Assembly (NCBI RefSeq): GCF_030272615.1
Contig: NC_081411.1
Span: forward strand, 214,814,654-214,878,653
DNA: 64,000 bases
DNA from: Cryptomeria japonica
Taxonomy: Eukaryota > Streptophyta > Pinopsida > Cupressales > Cupressaceae
Direction: 5' to 3'
Shown: positions 12,888-25,228 of the stretch, piece after piece
Position numbering within the stretch: position 1 is the first letter of the stretch
How the letters are laid out: each line of letters begins with the position of its first letter
The notes under the pieces: model-generated
The model's input: the letters and a program-made list of their open reading frames with translations, nothing else
Databases searched by the model: none
What the model was told of the DNA's origin: nothing
Program-made: the position numbers and the translations under genes

Positions 12888-13352
12888 ACCTCGGAACCCC
12901 AGAACCCTGGAGTCCCGAGGAGTCCTTTGTTTTTGTTAGTCCTACCCCAGAACCCCGGAACCCCGGAGTCCCGAAGTAGGTGTTTGTTTGTTTGTTTGTT
13001 TGTTTATGCACAACCTCGGAACCCTAGATCCCTGGAGTCCCGAAGTCATGCCTTTTCCTTTTTGTTGAAGCCTCAAAACTTCAGAGTCCCGAAGTCCCGA
13101 TTTATTCATGTTTTGTTGTTAACAGCCTCGAAACCCCAGAGTCCCGAAATTGTTGTGTCTTGACAACCCTGGAACCCCAGAGTCCTGAGGTTGTTTTGTC
13201 ACTTTTACCCTGAAACCTTGGAACCCTGGAGTCCCGAGGTCTTTTGCTTCTTTTTCTTTTTTTCTTCACCCCGGGGTCCCGAGGTGAATTTTGTTATCTT
13301 TTCTTTGTCACCTCGGAAGTCCAGAAACTTGGACTCCTGAGGTCTTGTTTAA
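12888..13352 (+). repeat. Array of about nine imperfect inverted-repeat units (CCTCGG...CCGAGG type)
   Basis: Units of roughly 30-40 bp, each built as CCTCGGAACCCC, a middle part and GGAGTCCCGAGG, are separated by T-rich spacers (one is a TTTG microsatellite at about 12980-13005). Unit 1 pairs CCTCGG (12889-12894) with CCGAGG (12915-12920). Unit 2 pairs CCTAC (12941-12945) with GTAGG (12976-12980). The last unit (about 13309-13342) has ACCTC opposite GAGGT and an inner AGTCC opposite GGACT. The array stops just upstream of a TATA box, so it may be an upstream region of an LTR-like promoter. Confidence 0.75.
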
Positions 13353-13380
13353 AGATATCATACGGACGAAGTTCGGGGGG

Positions 13381-13388
13381 TATAAATA
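13381..13388 (+). promoter_or_regulatory. TATA box candidate
   Basis: TATAAATA follows a G-rich run (GTTCGGGGGG) and sits about 30 bp below the inverted-repeat array. Sequence after it (13389-13489) has no gene. It is the layout of an LTR or orphan promoter. Confidence 0.5.
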
Positions 13389-13504
13389 AGAGGAATGAAC
13401 TATTCTAAGTTCATTTGTGCATTCAATTTTTTCAGAGCTTCTAATTGCGACCTCCCGACTTCACGCCCCTGTGTTGAATGTTAGAAACTATAATTTGGAT
13501 GGCG

Positions 13505-15640
13505 TTATACATGTGGAATAAAATCTTTCCAAGCTCTTTAATTAAAGAAATGTTGACTCAAATTTATTGTTTTAAATTGATTCAAAGTTGAGTAAAGATT
13601 TATAATAGAATGAGAAATCATAAGAGCATCCTAGAAAGTGTAATTTCACATATTTTGCATTGCCAAACAATGCGAAGGCACCAAAAGAAGAGACAGAAAT
13701 TAGTATCTGAGACTTTTGTGCAATGTCTCAATACCTTTGTTTAACAATCACACAATTTAACTTTCTTACAAGTTTTGAAATATTTAGAAATTAAAATTTT
13801 AAATTTTAAGTTTTATATTTTCAAAAGGAATTGCATATCAAACTCTATTACCATTCAAACACTGTAAAAATAGTAATCAATCATTTTAATTTAAACTATG
13901 AAAACATCAGCCTCAAAAGTTGCCATGTAAATCATATGTAGAGCTCCTTCACAGTAACGCAGTTGCCATGTAAATCCTCTTTAATCTTCTCCTCAAGTGA
14001 TTCAATGTCAATCTAATAAAAATATGCTCGATTAGGAAGGTGTGGCCATCGTATGCTTTCCTAGAACTTGCTGGCGAGAGCAAGGCCCACACGGATGTAA
14101 CACGGGTCATTGTTGTTAGGTGAGTAGACACTTGACTAAAACTTATTCTTATGAATTATTTTTGGAGTGTCTATCCAGCAAGGTGTGTATATAAAATATA
14201 TATATTTTTAAATGAAGTTATTAAATTATTCTATTAGAAGTTGCTTGTTCAAATTAGATCTTGATTTTGCCCATGTCAATTTTTATCGTTCCATGCCACA
14301 TTAATTTTTTTAGTAGGGTTCTTTTAGGAACGACTTCAATCACACACATTAAGCTTATAGTGTGTGTTTTAAGGCTAGCCCTTTGACATTGTTGTGTTAT
14401 GACTTAAAAACTTGAGAAGCCCCTAATATCTTTTAATCTAGGAAGTTGTGAACCCGATTCTTTTATGAGCAATACTTGTGTGTTCATAGTGTCTTGTCCT
14501 ATTAAAGATTACAAACACATTGCTAGATGTGACCCGGTTAAGGGATTTCCGTAAGATCTGTTAGGATCTTCACTTTGTTAGAAGTGACCTTGTCAAAGGA
14601 TTTCAAACACTCAACTAGAATGTTACCTTGCTAGAGGGTTTTACAAATAAGACTATTAAGTCCACTCAGTTAAGAGATTTTTTGTCACTTTACAAAATAA
14701 CAGTAATAAGAATATATCTGCAACTTTACATCTAAAATGCTAAAGCAGATTCTTATTTGCTCAATACTTCCTAGTCATAGGACTTATCTTGTCCCTGCTG
14801 GGCTCTTTACTCTATTATTCAAACAGGTCTTCAAGCTTCTATGCTCGGTAATCACTATGTAGCATCCCTGTGCTTACACTTGCCCGCATACATTGTTTAT
14901 CAACAATTCCTTATTTATAAACAATTTTCTAACTGTTGAATCTCCTTGATCACATTTCCCATGATCAATCATAGCCATCAGATCTTCAAACTTGATCAGG
15001 TTCAATGTATCCTTCGATCTGAAAATGTTTTACCTCGCCTAGGAACTTGCATACATTTCTTGGAACTTGTGCTAGGGTATTGCATTTCAATCTGAGTTGT
15101 AGATCTTCTTGTCGATCTTCCATTGCCATAGATTCTTAACAAACTTCATGCACGGCATACCAATCATTTAATCAACTCCAGCTCATCAGCTTCCTTCATT
15201 AAATAACGCTTTTATTCATCCAATACATTCTGTTACTGCTCGGTTGTAACTCGGTAAATACTAAACTTCACTCGGTAGACATTCCGCCTTCATTAACCGA
15301 TAGCGATAACCTTAGGGTTTACCAACTAGGTTCCTTAGGGTTTACCGACTAGGTTCCTTGCTCGGTGACATAGTATAGTATTAACCTTACAATCAACAAC
15401 ATATGTAGGATATCAAAACAATCTAAACATCATGATCTCATCATTGTCTAACTCAGTAATAGTTGTCGATTGAATAACTTATTTCTCCCCTTATTCATCA
15501 CATTCTTTCTGTGTCTTTTACCGACATCTTTATACTCATCAAATCAATCTTCTCAAGATATGGCAACATCATACTGAATCAGAAAATCAATTTCTTGACA
15601 TCAATGACAAAATAATGTTATTAAGACAGTAAACATCCTT
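13505..15640. other. No gene recognised; probable old retroelement remnant
   Basis: There are no supported exons. From about 14400 to 15560 the sequence is less AT-rich and has local repetition: GGTTTACC(A/G)ACTAGGTTCCTT occurs twice at about 15316-15360, and related TCGGT words lie around it. This suggests an LTR or untranslated part of a retroelement, but no boundaries can be drawn. Confidence 0.45.
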
Positions 15641-17559
15641 AATCAGTTATATCTATAATCATCAACAACCTTCTCAATATCCTTATTGAAATGCCAACAA
15701 TCTCTCATTGTAATTGGAATACCAACAAAAGACACCATGTGGCAGAGAGGTTGAGCGATGTTGATTGAAGTTGCTACCACCGTCAGACTAGTGGCATGGA
15801 AACTAGGCCCATACTGGCTATGAATGATGAGAAGAGGAGTTGTGGCTACACCACTGGCCTTGGGGCAGAGAATGGTCATAGGGAGGACATTGGTCACGGG
15901 AGGTAGAGGGGCCTGAAGGCACTCATGTCACCGTACAAGGGGAATTTCCCCAATAATCAAGGAACACTTGCAAGTGGGCCACCTCGAGTTCAACCTTGTT
16001 GGCTTGCACTTGAATATGAAGCATCACATTATTATAAATACATGCTTTAGTAAAAAGTGACATGAATATCAATAGAGTTGTGAGAAAATAAAACAACATT
16101 TCTATTATTTTATAATGTGAAGAGGATTTCCACCTTGAAATCATGCCAAATTTGTGTGAATTTGAAGGGAATTCGAGCGGAGTCCTCCAGAAGAGCCATA
16201 TGCCAAGTGAAAGGTTCAAGCCAAAAAGGCTTAAAAAACCATGAATCCAATTGCACAAATGTTGATCTCGGCAACAAAACTAAAAAAGGTGAGTGAAAGA
16301 TTGTGGTTGACCATAAAATGGGCAATGAAGGTCAGGAACTCCCAAGTGCTGCATTTGAGCTCCCAATGACAAGCCTTGGAAAAGAATACACCAAGAAAAG
16401 TTAGTTAGCTTAGGTTCAACAATGACAGACCAAATAGTTTGAAATCTGTGATGCCATATGTGCTATGGTGACTACAAATGCCACTAGAGATTCAAAGCTG
16501 AAACCATAGGCAAAGGAGGCATGTGCTAGTGGTAACCCAACCTAGGCTTATAATTGCAAAAGTGCATGTTGGAAAACCAATGCCAATCTTTCCACCAAGG
16601 TTTGATAGATTGAATGCCCAACTTGTGTAGCATATTTAGAGGCAAAGATGACAAGACAAGGTCAAATGTTTGTTGATCTAGTCGAGCAAGTTGAAACAAA
16701 ACTTGCATGTCCACCCAAGAACGAAGTTGCATGGTAGATCTAGAGAAAAAGTCCCCAGGGGTGTGAATGCCATGTTTGTGAAAACATAGAGCACTAACCC
16801 TAGGAATGCGGGATAAATGAAGCCCTTGAATTTGAAAGAGCAATGACCACCAAATATTATGATGATTGAAAGAAAGATCATCCTTAAATCCAACTCCATC
16901 CCAACGAAGCTAGGGTTTGACAGATTCCCACACACACCAAATTTTTTTGTCAATAAAAGTACCTTCAATATGCACTTTGTCTTTCATGACAAGAAGGGTT
17001 TGAAATTTGATCCCCTTCTACGAGGGTCTATTAGCTAGATATCTGGCATAAATGTAATTTTTGAGAAGAAATTTCTAGGCTTCATCACCAGTGATGGCCC
17101 AAATAACCTATTTTGTTCATAATGCAAGACCTTGCTTCTGGGTAGAAATAAGGCTAACCCCCCAAACTCCCTGGGGAGACAACAATACTCCTAGGTGACA
17201 TTGTGAAATCCAAGATGGTCCACTATTGAAGCCCACGAAAATTCTTGAAGGAGATTCTTAATCTTATTGTAATAAGCTTTCAAGGGGGCCCAATAGGAAG
17301 AATAGTACACATAAGTAGCAGCAAGAACTTTAGAATTTACCAGCCAACGAAAGTGGCTTAGCAATCAAGAAAGACATTTGTTTCTTGATTCTAGCAAGAA
17401 CCACATTCCACAAGTCCATAGGAGAACCTTGGAAGGCAAAGGAAATGCCCAGAATTCAAAATATTTCCCCATGCTGAATCCATTTCCACCCATATTGGAG
17501 AATCTAATTAGAGGCTAAGAGAAAGGATTGCCTATAAAACTAGGTTTTTTTCTATTGAA

Positions 17560-18570
17560 TCATCGACCTAGAATCCAAACAAAAAGTATCAAGGCATTGC
17601 AAAGCTTCACGAACATTATCTTCATCATCAATAAGGGTGAGGAAGGAATCATCTGTAAAATGGTCATTAACAAGCTGAGAAGGTGACTCAAGTAGGGAAA
17701 TCCCCTAATGTGCCTAGCAGAAATAACATCTACCGGAAGGTAACCAAAACCTTTAGTGGCCAACACATATAATGAGGGAGCCAATGGATAGCATTGGCTT
17801 TGAGTGGAGAAAAATTAGCCAAAATCCAAAGATTGTCAGTCATTGATGGTGATACAAGTTGAGGAGTCTCTAAAGAGCATTTTCACTATTTGAATGAATC
17901 GAGGTCCAAACCCTAAGGCTTGGAGCATAGCAGAATAAAAGGCTATTCAATACCATCATAGGCTTCAACAAAGTCCATCTTGATAGAGATGGCATTCTAT
18001 TTGGAGCAGCGAGCCCACCCACGCCTTCCCAAACAACAATGATATTATCCAAAATGAATATGGAGATGATAAAACTTGTCTGCTCAAGTCTAACAATTTG
18101 AGGGAGGAGATGCCAAATCTTGAGAGCTAGCACTTTAGCAATGATCTTGTAACAGACATTGAGTAAAGTTATGGGATCCCAATTGCAGTTATACTTAAGG
18201 TCACCTGCCTTAGGGATGAACTTGATGTTCCCTTTGTTAATGAGTTGACCAAGAGATTGAGAATGAAAGGCTTCAAGATAGACTTTATGAAGGCCTGAGC
18301 CAACATAAGGCCAAAGGTCTTTGTAAAATTCATAGGGGAAGCCATCACAACCCAGGGCATTTTCATTGACCATGGAGAAAACAATCACCTCAAGATCTTC
18401 AAGGGTTAGGGTTTGATCACAAAAAATCTTTTGAGACTCAGAGAGCCTTGAGGGAACAATAGAGAGAGAATCCCTGAAGGCCCTTTACATTTAGGAGAAT
18501 TTCACTGAGTAGAAAACACCTTCTCATAATGTCTGATATAGGCTTCAAGGATATCCGGTAGCTCATAGAG
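17560..18570 (-). pseudogene. LINE reverse transcriptase domain, broken
   Basis: Read on the minus strand this begins near 18390 with a GCDGFPYEFYKDLWPYVG stretch, followed by NKGNIKFIPKAGD, a WDPITLLNVCYKIIAKVLA block (about 18120-18190), QTSFIISIFILDNIIVVWE (about 18010-18080), and further on the FADD-type catalytic site, read as HFxDDSFLTLIDDEDN at about 17615-17665. These are the ordered blocks of L1-type RT, which copies the element RNA from nicked target DNA. The expected GRYILDN glycine-arginine is lost, and several shifts separate the blocks. Confidence 0.82.
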
Positions 18571-18757
18571 CACCATTTGGCCATCTTTAATGCACTTAAT
18601 ACCAGGTGAGGAGTGATGAGCTCTAAGAACCAAGCAAAATTCTTTGGATGCACAATCTCCCAATTTAAGCTAGTGAAGCTTATCCTTGATTTGGGCCCCA
18701 TGGGTGACATAAGAATCAACAATTTGTTTCTAGTGCCTGAGTTGAGCAACCCGAACT

Positions 18758-18762
18758 TGCTC
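18758..18762. repeat. Left target-site duplication TGCTC of the composite LTR element
   Basis: TGCTC stands directly before TGGTGCAGGG at 18763, inside LINE sequence, and the same TGCTC follows the last LTR at 27906-27910. Confidence 0.8.
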
Positions 18763-20195
18763 TGGTGCAGGGCCACCTGTCCATGGAGATGTATCATGAT
18801 GTCAAATTTCATTTGTCTTTATTTGTAATGTTTTCTTAATGATTTGTAAGGTCTAAAGGACCATTGGTATCCAAATGATTCACTTTGTAAGGCTTGATGA
18901 GCCAATTTGTTCCAAGAGACCTAAAAGGTCCTGCTCAGGTCAACTGTGGTCAAGGATGAAGAACATTGAAAAAGAGTTTGAAATTTTTTAATTGGTTAAA
19001 TTTAATCCATTATAATATGTTAGGGGTGTCCATGAAGCCTAGGGTCAAATGTAGTGGTAATTTGTCAAAATTGTAAAAATTACAAAGTTGCAACATTACC
19101 AAAAGGTGCAACAAAAATGTAAGAATGCAATTCATTGGTCATGACGTAGTTAGAGTAGTTAGGAGGACTTTCAAATGGTTTATAAAACCATGTTTGGTCA
19201 AGAACAAGGAGGTTCAAAATTTTGGAGGGGATTTGACAAAGATTATCCATCAAACCCTCAAACTGTCATAAGGTTATAAGGAATCTGGGACTGTCATAGA
19301 TCCATGGAGGATCACATTTGGTGTAATTTTGATATGTAGATGTTTTTTAATGATATATTAATGAGATATCTTTCAAATAAATCCTTTCTTATGCATTTTT
19401 GTGGAGTATCTGACAAGATATGTTTGTTTTTTATAAAAATGTCAAAACCCTGCCAAGGGTTACCTGTTTTGGAACAATCCTCATAAATTTTTATTTAACC
19501 ATTGGATCGGGCTATAAATTTGCAAAATATTTATATAACTATGAAATATAAAGTATTACCAGAGAGATTGTTGTTATGAATAATATTTAAAAAGTTATTA
19601 AACATTGTTTGTTACAAATCATAGTGAAAAGCAGACTGGTGAAGGCATCAACAGTCCTGTTTCAGCGTTCGGTATGACCACATGAGGAATCATAATGAAA
19701 AAATGCTATATGTGTTGGAAATTTCTCTAAATCCTCTTTCCAGCTCTTTTTATCTGACTTAATTTGGCTAATAATTAAAGAATTTGTGATTGTTTCTGTG
19801 AAAACTATTTTTAAGGATGAAACCCTGAACTAGGGTATTCCATGGCAATAAAAAATTTGTTCTCTCATGTTGTGGTGAATGTTATGATCTAAGATATTGA
19901 ATGAAGGTCTGTAGGGATGGAATCTAACCTTTTGAAAGTGGTTTGGGGTTGATTGGTGGCGTATGGTGGAAGTACTTGATAGACAGTCCTTGTGTAAAGA
20001 TTATGTTGTGATTACCTTGTAGAATGGATGAATATAATTTGTATTGTCACTTAATGATCAGATTATGAGTTTTGGAGTTGAGAAGAGTGGTTAATCTTGT
20101 TATATGCCTCTCGATTCAAGTTTAAGGTCTTGTATTTGTTTTGGGTCAGTAATACCCTTGAAGGTTTAATGGTTTGTCATAGATGCTCTACATCA
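18763..20195 (+). repeat. LTR1 of the composite element (1433 bp)
   Basis: It opens TGGTGCAGGG and closes CTACATCA. Its sequence recurs as LTR2, LTR4 and LTR6 with scattered substitutions and small indels. Confidence 0.88.
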
Positions 20196-20367
20196 AATTG
20201 GTATCAGAGCTAAAAGATCTGGGATTTGTGTTGTTAGTTGTTGATTTGGTTGCAGATGCTTGTTCCATCTAAGATGCAGGAAGAAGGTTTCTAAGGTGTG
20301 TGTGGGTAGACAAGAGAAGGTCTATCATTACCATTCTCCAATAGAGATTAAGTTTGGTAGAAGGTGC

Positions 20368-20415
<48 letters not shown>

Positions 20416-20769
20416 TCTTCCAGGATCTGTTGTTGGGTAAGATGGATGGTTTGGAGAGTTGGTGTGGTGAAGCAATGAGAGAGATGGACATCTGACTAGT
20501 AAAGCACTTGAATTTGCAACCATTGAAGTACTCCACTGATGGGAGTGGTGGAGAAGGTAGATGCAAGGACAATCATGTGTCCTTTTGAAGGCGAACCTAA
20601 TGACAAGAGAAAGAGGAAGGGTAAGAGGCAAAGTTGAAGGTAGAGAATGACACCAAGGCAAGGATAAGGAAAGTTTCAGAGAAAGAGGATCAGTCCAAGG
20701 CAAAAGATTTATTGCAGGTTGTTGTTCTATGTTTCCAAGGGACTAGGAAAATTTTCTAGGCCGATTGTA
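20196..20769 (+). mobile_element. Internal region 1 of the composite element
   Basis: 574 bp without an intact frame. It contains a (GA)n run at about 20375-20412. The frame pieces around it (for example GKMDGLESWCGEAMREMD) are conserved between copies but interrupted; they could be a gag relic or simply repeated non-coding sequence. Confidence 0.8.
20199..20210 (+). other. Primer binding site, initiator tRNA-Met
   Basis: TGGTATCAGAGC, three bases after the LTR end, is the standard plant primer site complementary to the 3' end of initiator tRNA-Met. The same site recurs at 22205-22216 and, with one G-to-A change, at 24684-24695. Confidence 0.9.
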
Positions 20770-22201
20770 TGGTGCAGGGGCACTTGACCATGAAGATGTA
20801 TCATGATGTTAAATTTCATTTGTCTTTATTTTTAATATTTTATTAATTATTTTTAAGGTCTTAAGGACCATTTGTATCCAAATGATTCACTTTGTAAGGC
20901 TTGATGAGCCAATTTGTTCCAAGAGACCTAAAAGGTCCTAATAGGGTCAACTACGGTCAAAGGGTGAAGAACATCCAAAAAGAGTTTGAAATTATTTAAT
21001 TGATCAAATTTAATCCATTATAACATGTTGGGGGTTTCCATGAAGGCTAGGGTTAAATATAGTGGTAATTTGTCAAAATTTTAAAAATTGCAAAGTTGTA
21101 ACATTGACAAAAAGTGCAACAAAAATGTAAGAATTTAATCCATTGGTCATGAGGTGGTTAGAGTAGTTAGGAGGAGTTTCAAATGGTTTATAAAACCATT
21201 TTTCAGGTGAGATCAAGGGGGTTAAGAAATTTGGAGGGGATTTGACAAAGATTATCCATCGAACCCTCAAATTGTCATAAGGTTTTAAGGAATTTGCGAC
21301 AGTCATATATCCGTGGAGGATCACATTTGGTGTAATTTTGATATGTATATATTTTTTAATGATATATTAATGAGATATCTTTCACATTAATCCTTTCTTA
21401 TTCATTTTTGTGGAGTATTTGGCAAGATATGTTTGTTTTTACAAAAATTGTCAAAACCCTTCCAAGGGTTACCTGTTTTGAAAAAATCCTCATAACTTTT
21501 TATTTAACCGTTGGATCTGGCTATAAATTTGAGAAACTTTCTATAAATAGGAAATATAAAATATGACCACTGCGATTGTATTTATGATAAGTGTTTGAAA
21601 AGTAATTAATGACTGTTTGTTACAGTTCATGGCAAAACCAAGACTAGTGAAGGCAACAACAGTCCTATTGCAGCGTTTGACATGGCCACATGAGGAATCA
21701 TAATGATGAAAGACTATATGTGTTGGAAAGGTATCTGAATTTTCTTTTCAGTACTTTTTGTTTGACTTAATTTAGTTAAGGATGGAATAATCTATGATTG
21801 TTTTTGTGAAAATTGTTTTTTAAGGATGAAACCCTGAACTAGGGTATTCCATGGCAATAAAGAATTTGTTCGCATATTGTGGTGAATTTTATGATCTAAA
21901 ATATTGAATAAATGTCTGAAGGGATGAAATATAACCTTTTAAAGTGGTTTGGGGTTGATTGGTACCGTATGGTGGAAGTACTTGATAGACATTCCTTGTG
22001 TAAAGATTATGTTACGATTGCCTTGTAGAATGGATGAATATCATTTGTATTGTCACTTAATGATCAGATTGTGAGTTTTGGAGTTGAGAAGAGTCTTTAA
22101 TCTTTTTATATTCCTCTTGATTCAAGTTTAAGGTCTTTTATTAGTTTTGGGTCAGTAATACCCTTGAAGGTTTTATGGTTTGTGATAGATGCTCTGCATC
22201 A
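20770..22201 (+). repeat. LTR2 of the composite element (1432 bp)
   Basis: Starts TGGTGCAGGGG and ends CTGCATCA, nearly the same length as LTR1. The sequence before it (TTTTCTAGG, GATTGTA) is not a classical polypurine tract, which is odd for a functional 3' LTR. Confidence 0.88.
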
Positions 22202-22376
22202 AATTGGTATCAGAGCTAAAAGATCTGGGATTTGAGTTGTTAGTTGTTTATTTGGTTGTAGGTGCTTTTTCCATATGAGATTCAAGAAGAAGGTTTATGA
22301 GAAGTGTGTTTTGGCAAACATGAGGAGGTCTATCATTACCATCCTCCAATAGAGATTAAGCTAGGTAGAAGTTGTG

Positions 22377-22449
<73 letters not shown>

Positions 22450-22803
22450 CATCTTCTAGGATCTGTTGTTGGGTAAGATGGATGGTTTAGAGAGTTGGTG
22501 TGCTGAAGAAGTGAGAGAGATGGAAATTTGACTAGTAAAGCACTTGAAGTTGCAACAATTGAAGTACTCCACTGATGGGAGTAATGGAGAAGGTAGATGC
22601 AAGGACAGTCATGTGTCCTTTTGAAGGAGAACCTGATGACAAGAGAAAGAGGAATGGTAAGTGGCAAAGTTGAAGGGAGAGAATGACACCAAGGCAAGGA
22701 TAAGGAAAGTTTTAGAGTGAGGACAACTCCAAGGAAACATATTTGTTGTAGGTTGTTGTTCTATGTTTCCAAGGGACTTGGAAAATTTTCTAGGCCAGTT
22801 GTA
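22202..22803 (+). mobile_element. Internal region 2 with expanded GA repeat
   Basis: Primer site at 22205-22216, then the same internal sequence as region 1. The (GA)n tract is longer (about 22383-22448), accounting for most of the 28-bp length difference. Confidence 0.8.
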
Positions 22804-23265
22804 TGGTGCAGGGGCACCTAGCCATGGAGATGTATCATGAGCTCCAAATTTATTTGTCTCTATTTATAATGTTTTCTAAATTATTTATAAGGTCTTAAGG
22901 ACCATTGTTATCCAAATGATTCACTTTGTAAGGCTTGATGAGCCAATTTGTTCCAAGAGACCTAAAAGCTCAGCAGTGACAAAGATGGACATCTGACTAG
23001 TAAAGCACTTGAAGTTGCAACCATTGAGGTACTCCATTGATGGGAGTAATGGAGAAGGTAGATGCAAGGACAGTCCCATGTCCTTTTGAAGACGGACCTG
23101 ATGACAAGAGAAAGAGGAATGGTAAAAGGAAAATTTGAAGGGAGAGAATGACACCAAGGCAAGGATAAGGAAAGTTTTAGAGAGAGGACCACTCCAAGGA
23201 AAAGGATTTATTGCAGGTTGTTCTATGTTTCCAAGGGACTTGGAAAATTTTCTAGGTCGGTTGTA
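22804..23265 (+). mobile_element. Truncated LTR3 fused to an internal fragment
   Basis: The first about 166 bp of the LTR (to CCTAAAAG at 22969) run directly into internal sequence (GATGGACATCTGACTAG) that normally lies about 290 bp before the next LTR. The missing part is the rest of the LTR, the primer site and the first half of the internal region. Confidence 0.82.
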
Positions 23266-24680
23266 TGGTGTAGGAACACCTGGCCATTGAGGTGTGTCAT
23301 GAAGTAAAATTTCAATTGTCTTTATTTTTAATGTTTTCTTAATGATTTGTAAGGTCTTAAGGACCATTGGTATCCAAATGATTCACTTTGTAAGGCTTGA
23401 TGAGCCAATTTGTTCCAAGAGACCTAAAAGGTCTTGATAGGGTCAATTGTGGTCAAAGGGTGAAGAACATCCAAAAAGAGTTTGAAATAATGCAATTGGT
23501 CAAATTTAATCTATTATAACATGTTAGGGGTGTCCATGAAGGATAGGGTCAAATATAATGGTAATTTGTCAAAATTGTAAAAATTGCAAAGTTGCAACAT
23601 TGCCAAAAATTGCAACAAATATATAAGAATGCAATCCATTGGTCATGAGGTTGTTAGAGTAGTTAGGAGGAGTTTCAATTTTTTAATAAAACCATTTTTT
23701 ATCGAGATCAAGGGGACAAATCAGTTTGGAGGGGATTTGACAAATATTATCCATCAAACCCTCAAAACTATCATAAGGTTTTAAGGAATCTGCGACTGTC
23801 ATGGATCCATGGAGGATCATATTTGGTGTAATTTTGATATGTAGATTTTTTTTAATGAGATATATTTCACATGAATCCTTTATTATGCATTTTTGTGGAG
23901 TATTTGGCAAGATATATTTGCTTTTACAAAAATTGTCAAAACCCAGCCAAGGGTTACCCGTTTTGGAAAAATCCTAATAACATTTTATTTAACTGTTGGA
24001 TCTGGTTATAAATTTGAGAAACGTTCTATAGCTAGTAAATATAAAGTATGACCGACGTGATTGTCTTTATGATGAGTATTAAAAAATTTATTAATGATTG
24101 TTTGTTACAGTTCATGGTGAAAAGTAGACTAGTGAAGATAATAATAGTCCTCTTGCAGCATTTGATGGCCACATGAGGAATCATAAAATACTATATGTGT
24201 TGGAAAGTTCTCTGAATCCTCTTTACAATTCTTTTTATCTGACTTAATTTGGTTAAGAATTGAATAATTTGTGATTGTTTTTGTGAAAATTGTTTTTTTA
24301 AGGATGAAACCTTGAACTAGGGTATTCCATGGCAATAAAGAATTTGTTCTCTCATGTTGTGGTGAATTTTATGATCTAAAATATTAAATTAAGCTTTGTA
24401 TCGATGGAATCTAACCTTTGAAAGTGGTTTGGGGTTGATTGGTGGCATATGGTAGAAGTACTTGATAGACAGTCCTTGTGTACATATTATATTGTGATTG
24501 CCTTGTAGATTGGATGAATGTCATTTGTATTGTCACTTAATGATCAGATTGTGAATTTTGGAGTGAGAAGAGTGGTTAATCTTTTTATATTCCTCTTGAT
24601 TCAAGTTTAAGTTCTTGCATTAGTTTTGGGTCAGTAATACGCTTGAAGGTTTTATGGTTTGTGATAGATTCTCTACATCA
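23266..24680 (+). repeat. LTR4 of the composite element (1415 bp)
   Basis: Starts TGGTGTAGGAAC and ends CTACATCA; followed by a mutated primer site TGGTATCAAAGC at 24684-24695. A few small deletions relative to LTR1 and LTR2. Confidence 0.86.
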
Positions 24681-25228
24681 AATTGGTATCAAAGCTAAAA
24701 GATCTGGGATTTGTGTTGTTAGTTGTTGATTTGGTTGCAGGTGCTTGTTCCATCTAAGCTCCAGGAAGAAGGTTTATGAGAAGTGTGTGTGGGCAGACAA
24801 GAGGAGGTCTATCATTACCATCCTCCAATAGAAATTAAGTTGGGTAGAAGGTGCAAGGCAAAGATAGAGAGAGGCATCTTCCAAGATCTGTTGTTGGGTA
24901 AGATGGATGGTTTGGAGAGTTGGTGTGGTGAAGCAATGAGAGAGATGGACATCTGACTATTAAAGCACTTGAAGTTGCAACCATTGAAGTACTCCATTGA
25001 TGGGAGTAATGGAGAAGCTAGATGCAAGGATAGTCCCATGTCCTTTTGAAGGTGAACCTAATGACAAGAGAAAGAGGAATGGTAAGAGGAAAAGTTGAAG
25101 GCAAAGAATGACACCAAGGGAAGGATAAGGAAAGTTTCAAAGAGAGGACAACTCCAAGGCAAAATATTTATTGCAGGTTGTTGTTCTATGTTTCCAAGGG
25201 ACTTGGAAAATTTTCTAGGCTGGTTGTA
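24681..25228 (+). mobile_element. Internal region 3 (GA repeat nearly lost)
   Basis: Same internal sequence as before, but the GA tract is reduced to a few dinucleotides near 24862-24875. Confidence 0.8.

Larger units (their letters stand above)
12516..13504. repeat. Segment bounded by an exact 15-bp direct repeat
   Basis: ATAATTTGGATGGCG occurs at 12516-12530 and again at 13490-13504, bracketing 959 bp that hold the inverted-repeat array and TATA box described below. The repeat length suits a LINE-type target duplication, but there is no poly(A) at either end. Confidence 0.6.
15640..18762 (-). mobile_element. LINE (L1-like non-LTR retrotransposon), degenerate, minus strand
   Basis: Reverse-strand translation gives a plant L1-type ORF2 from about 18750 downward: a pre-RT stretch containing GIKCIKDGQMVLYELPDI, the RT palm (about 17560-18390), an RT thumb with LGISFAFQGSPMDLWN and KPLSLAGKF (about 17300-17450), then C-terminal sequence to about 16330. 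The 3' part (15640-16330) is less certain. Stops and shifts are frequent. The upstream part of ORF2 is cut at 18762 by the composite LTR element, whose other edge is at 27905. Whether any LINE sequence continues beyond 27911 is unclear. Confidence 0.8.

Noticed and set aside
20269-23367. Minus-strand frames rich in Ser-Leu (up to 148 codons)
   Set aside because: They arise from the GA repeats and the repeated LTR and internal sequence; they are not conserved as proteins and lie antisense to the element.
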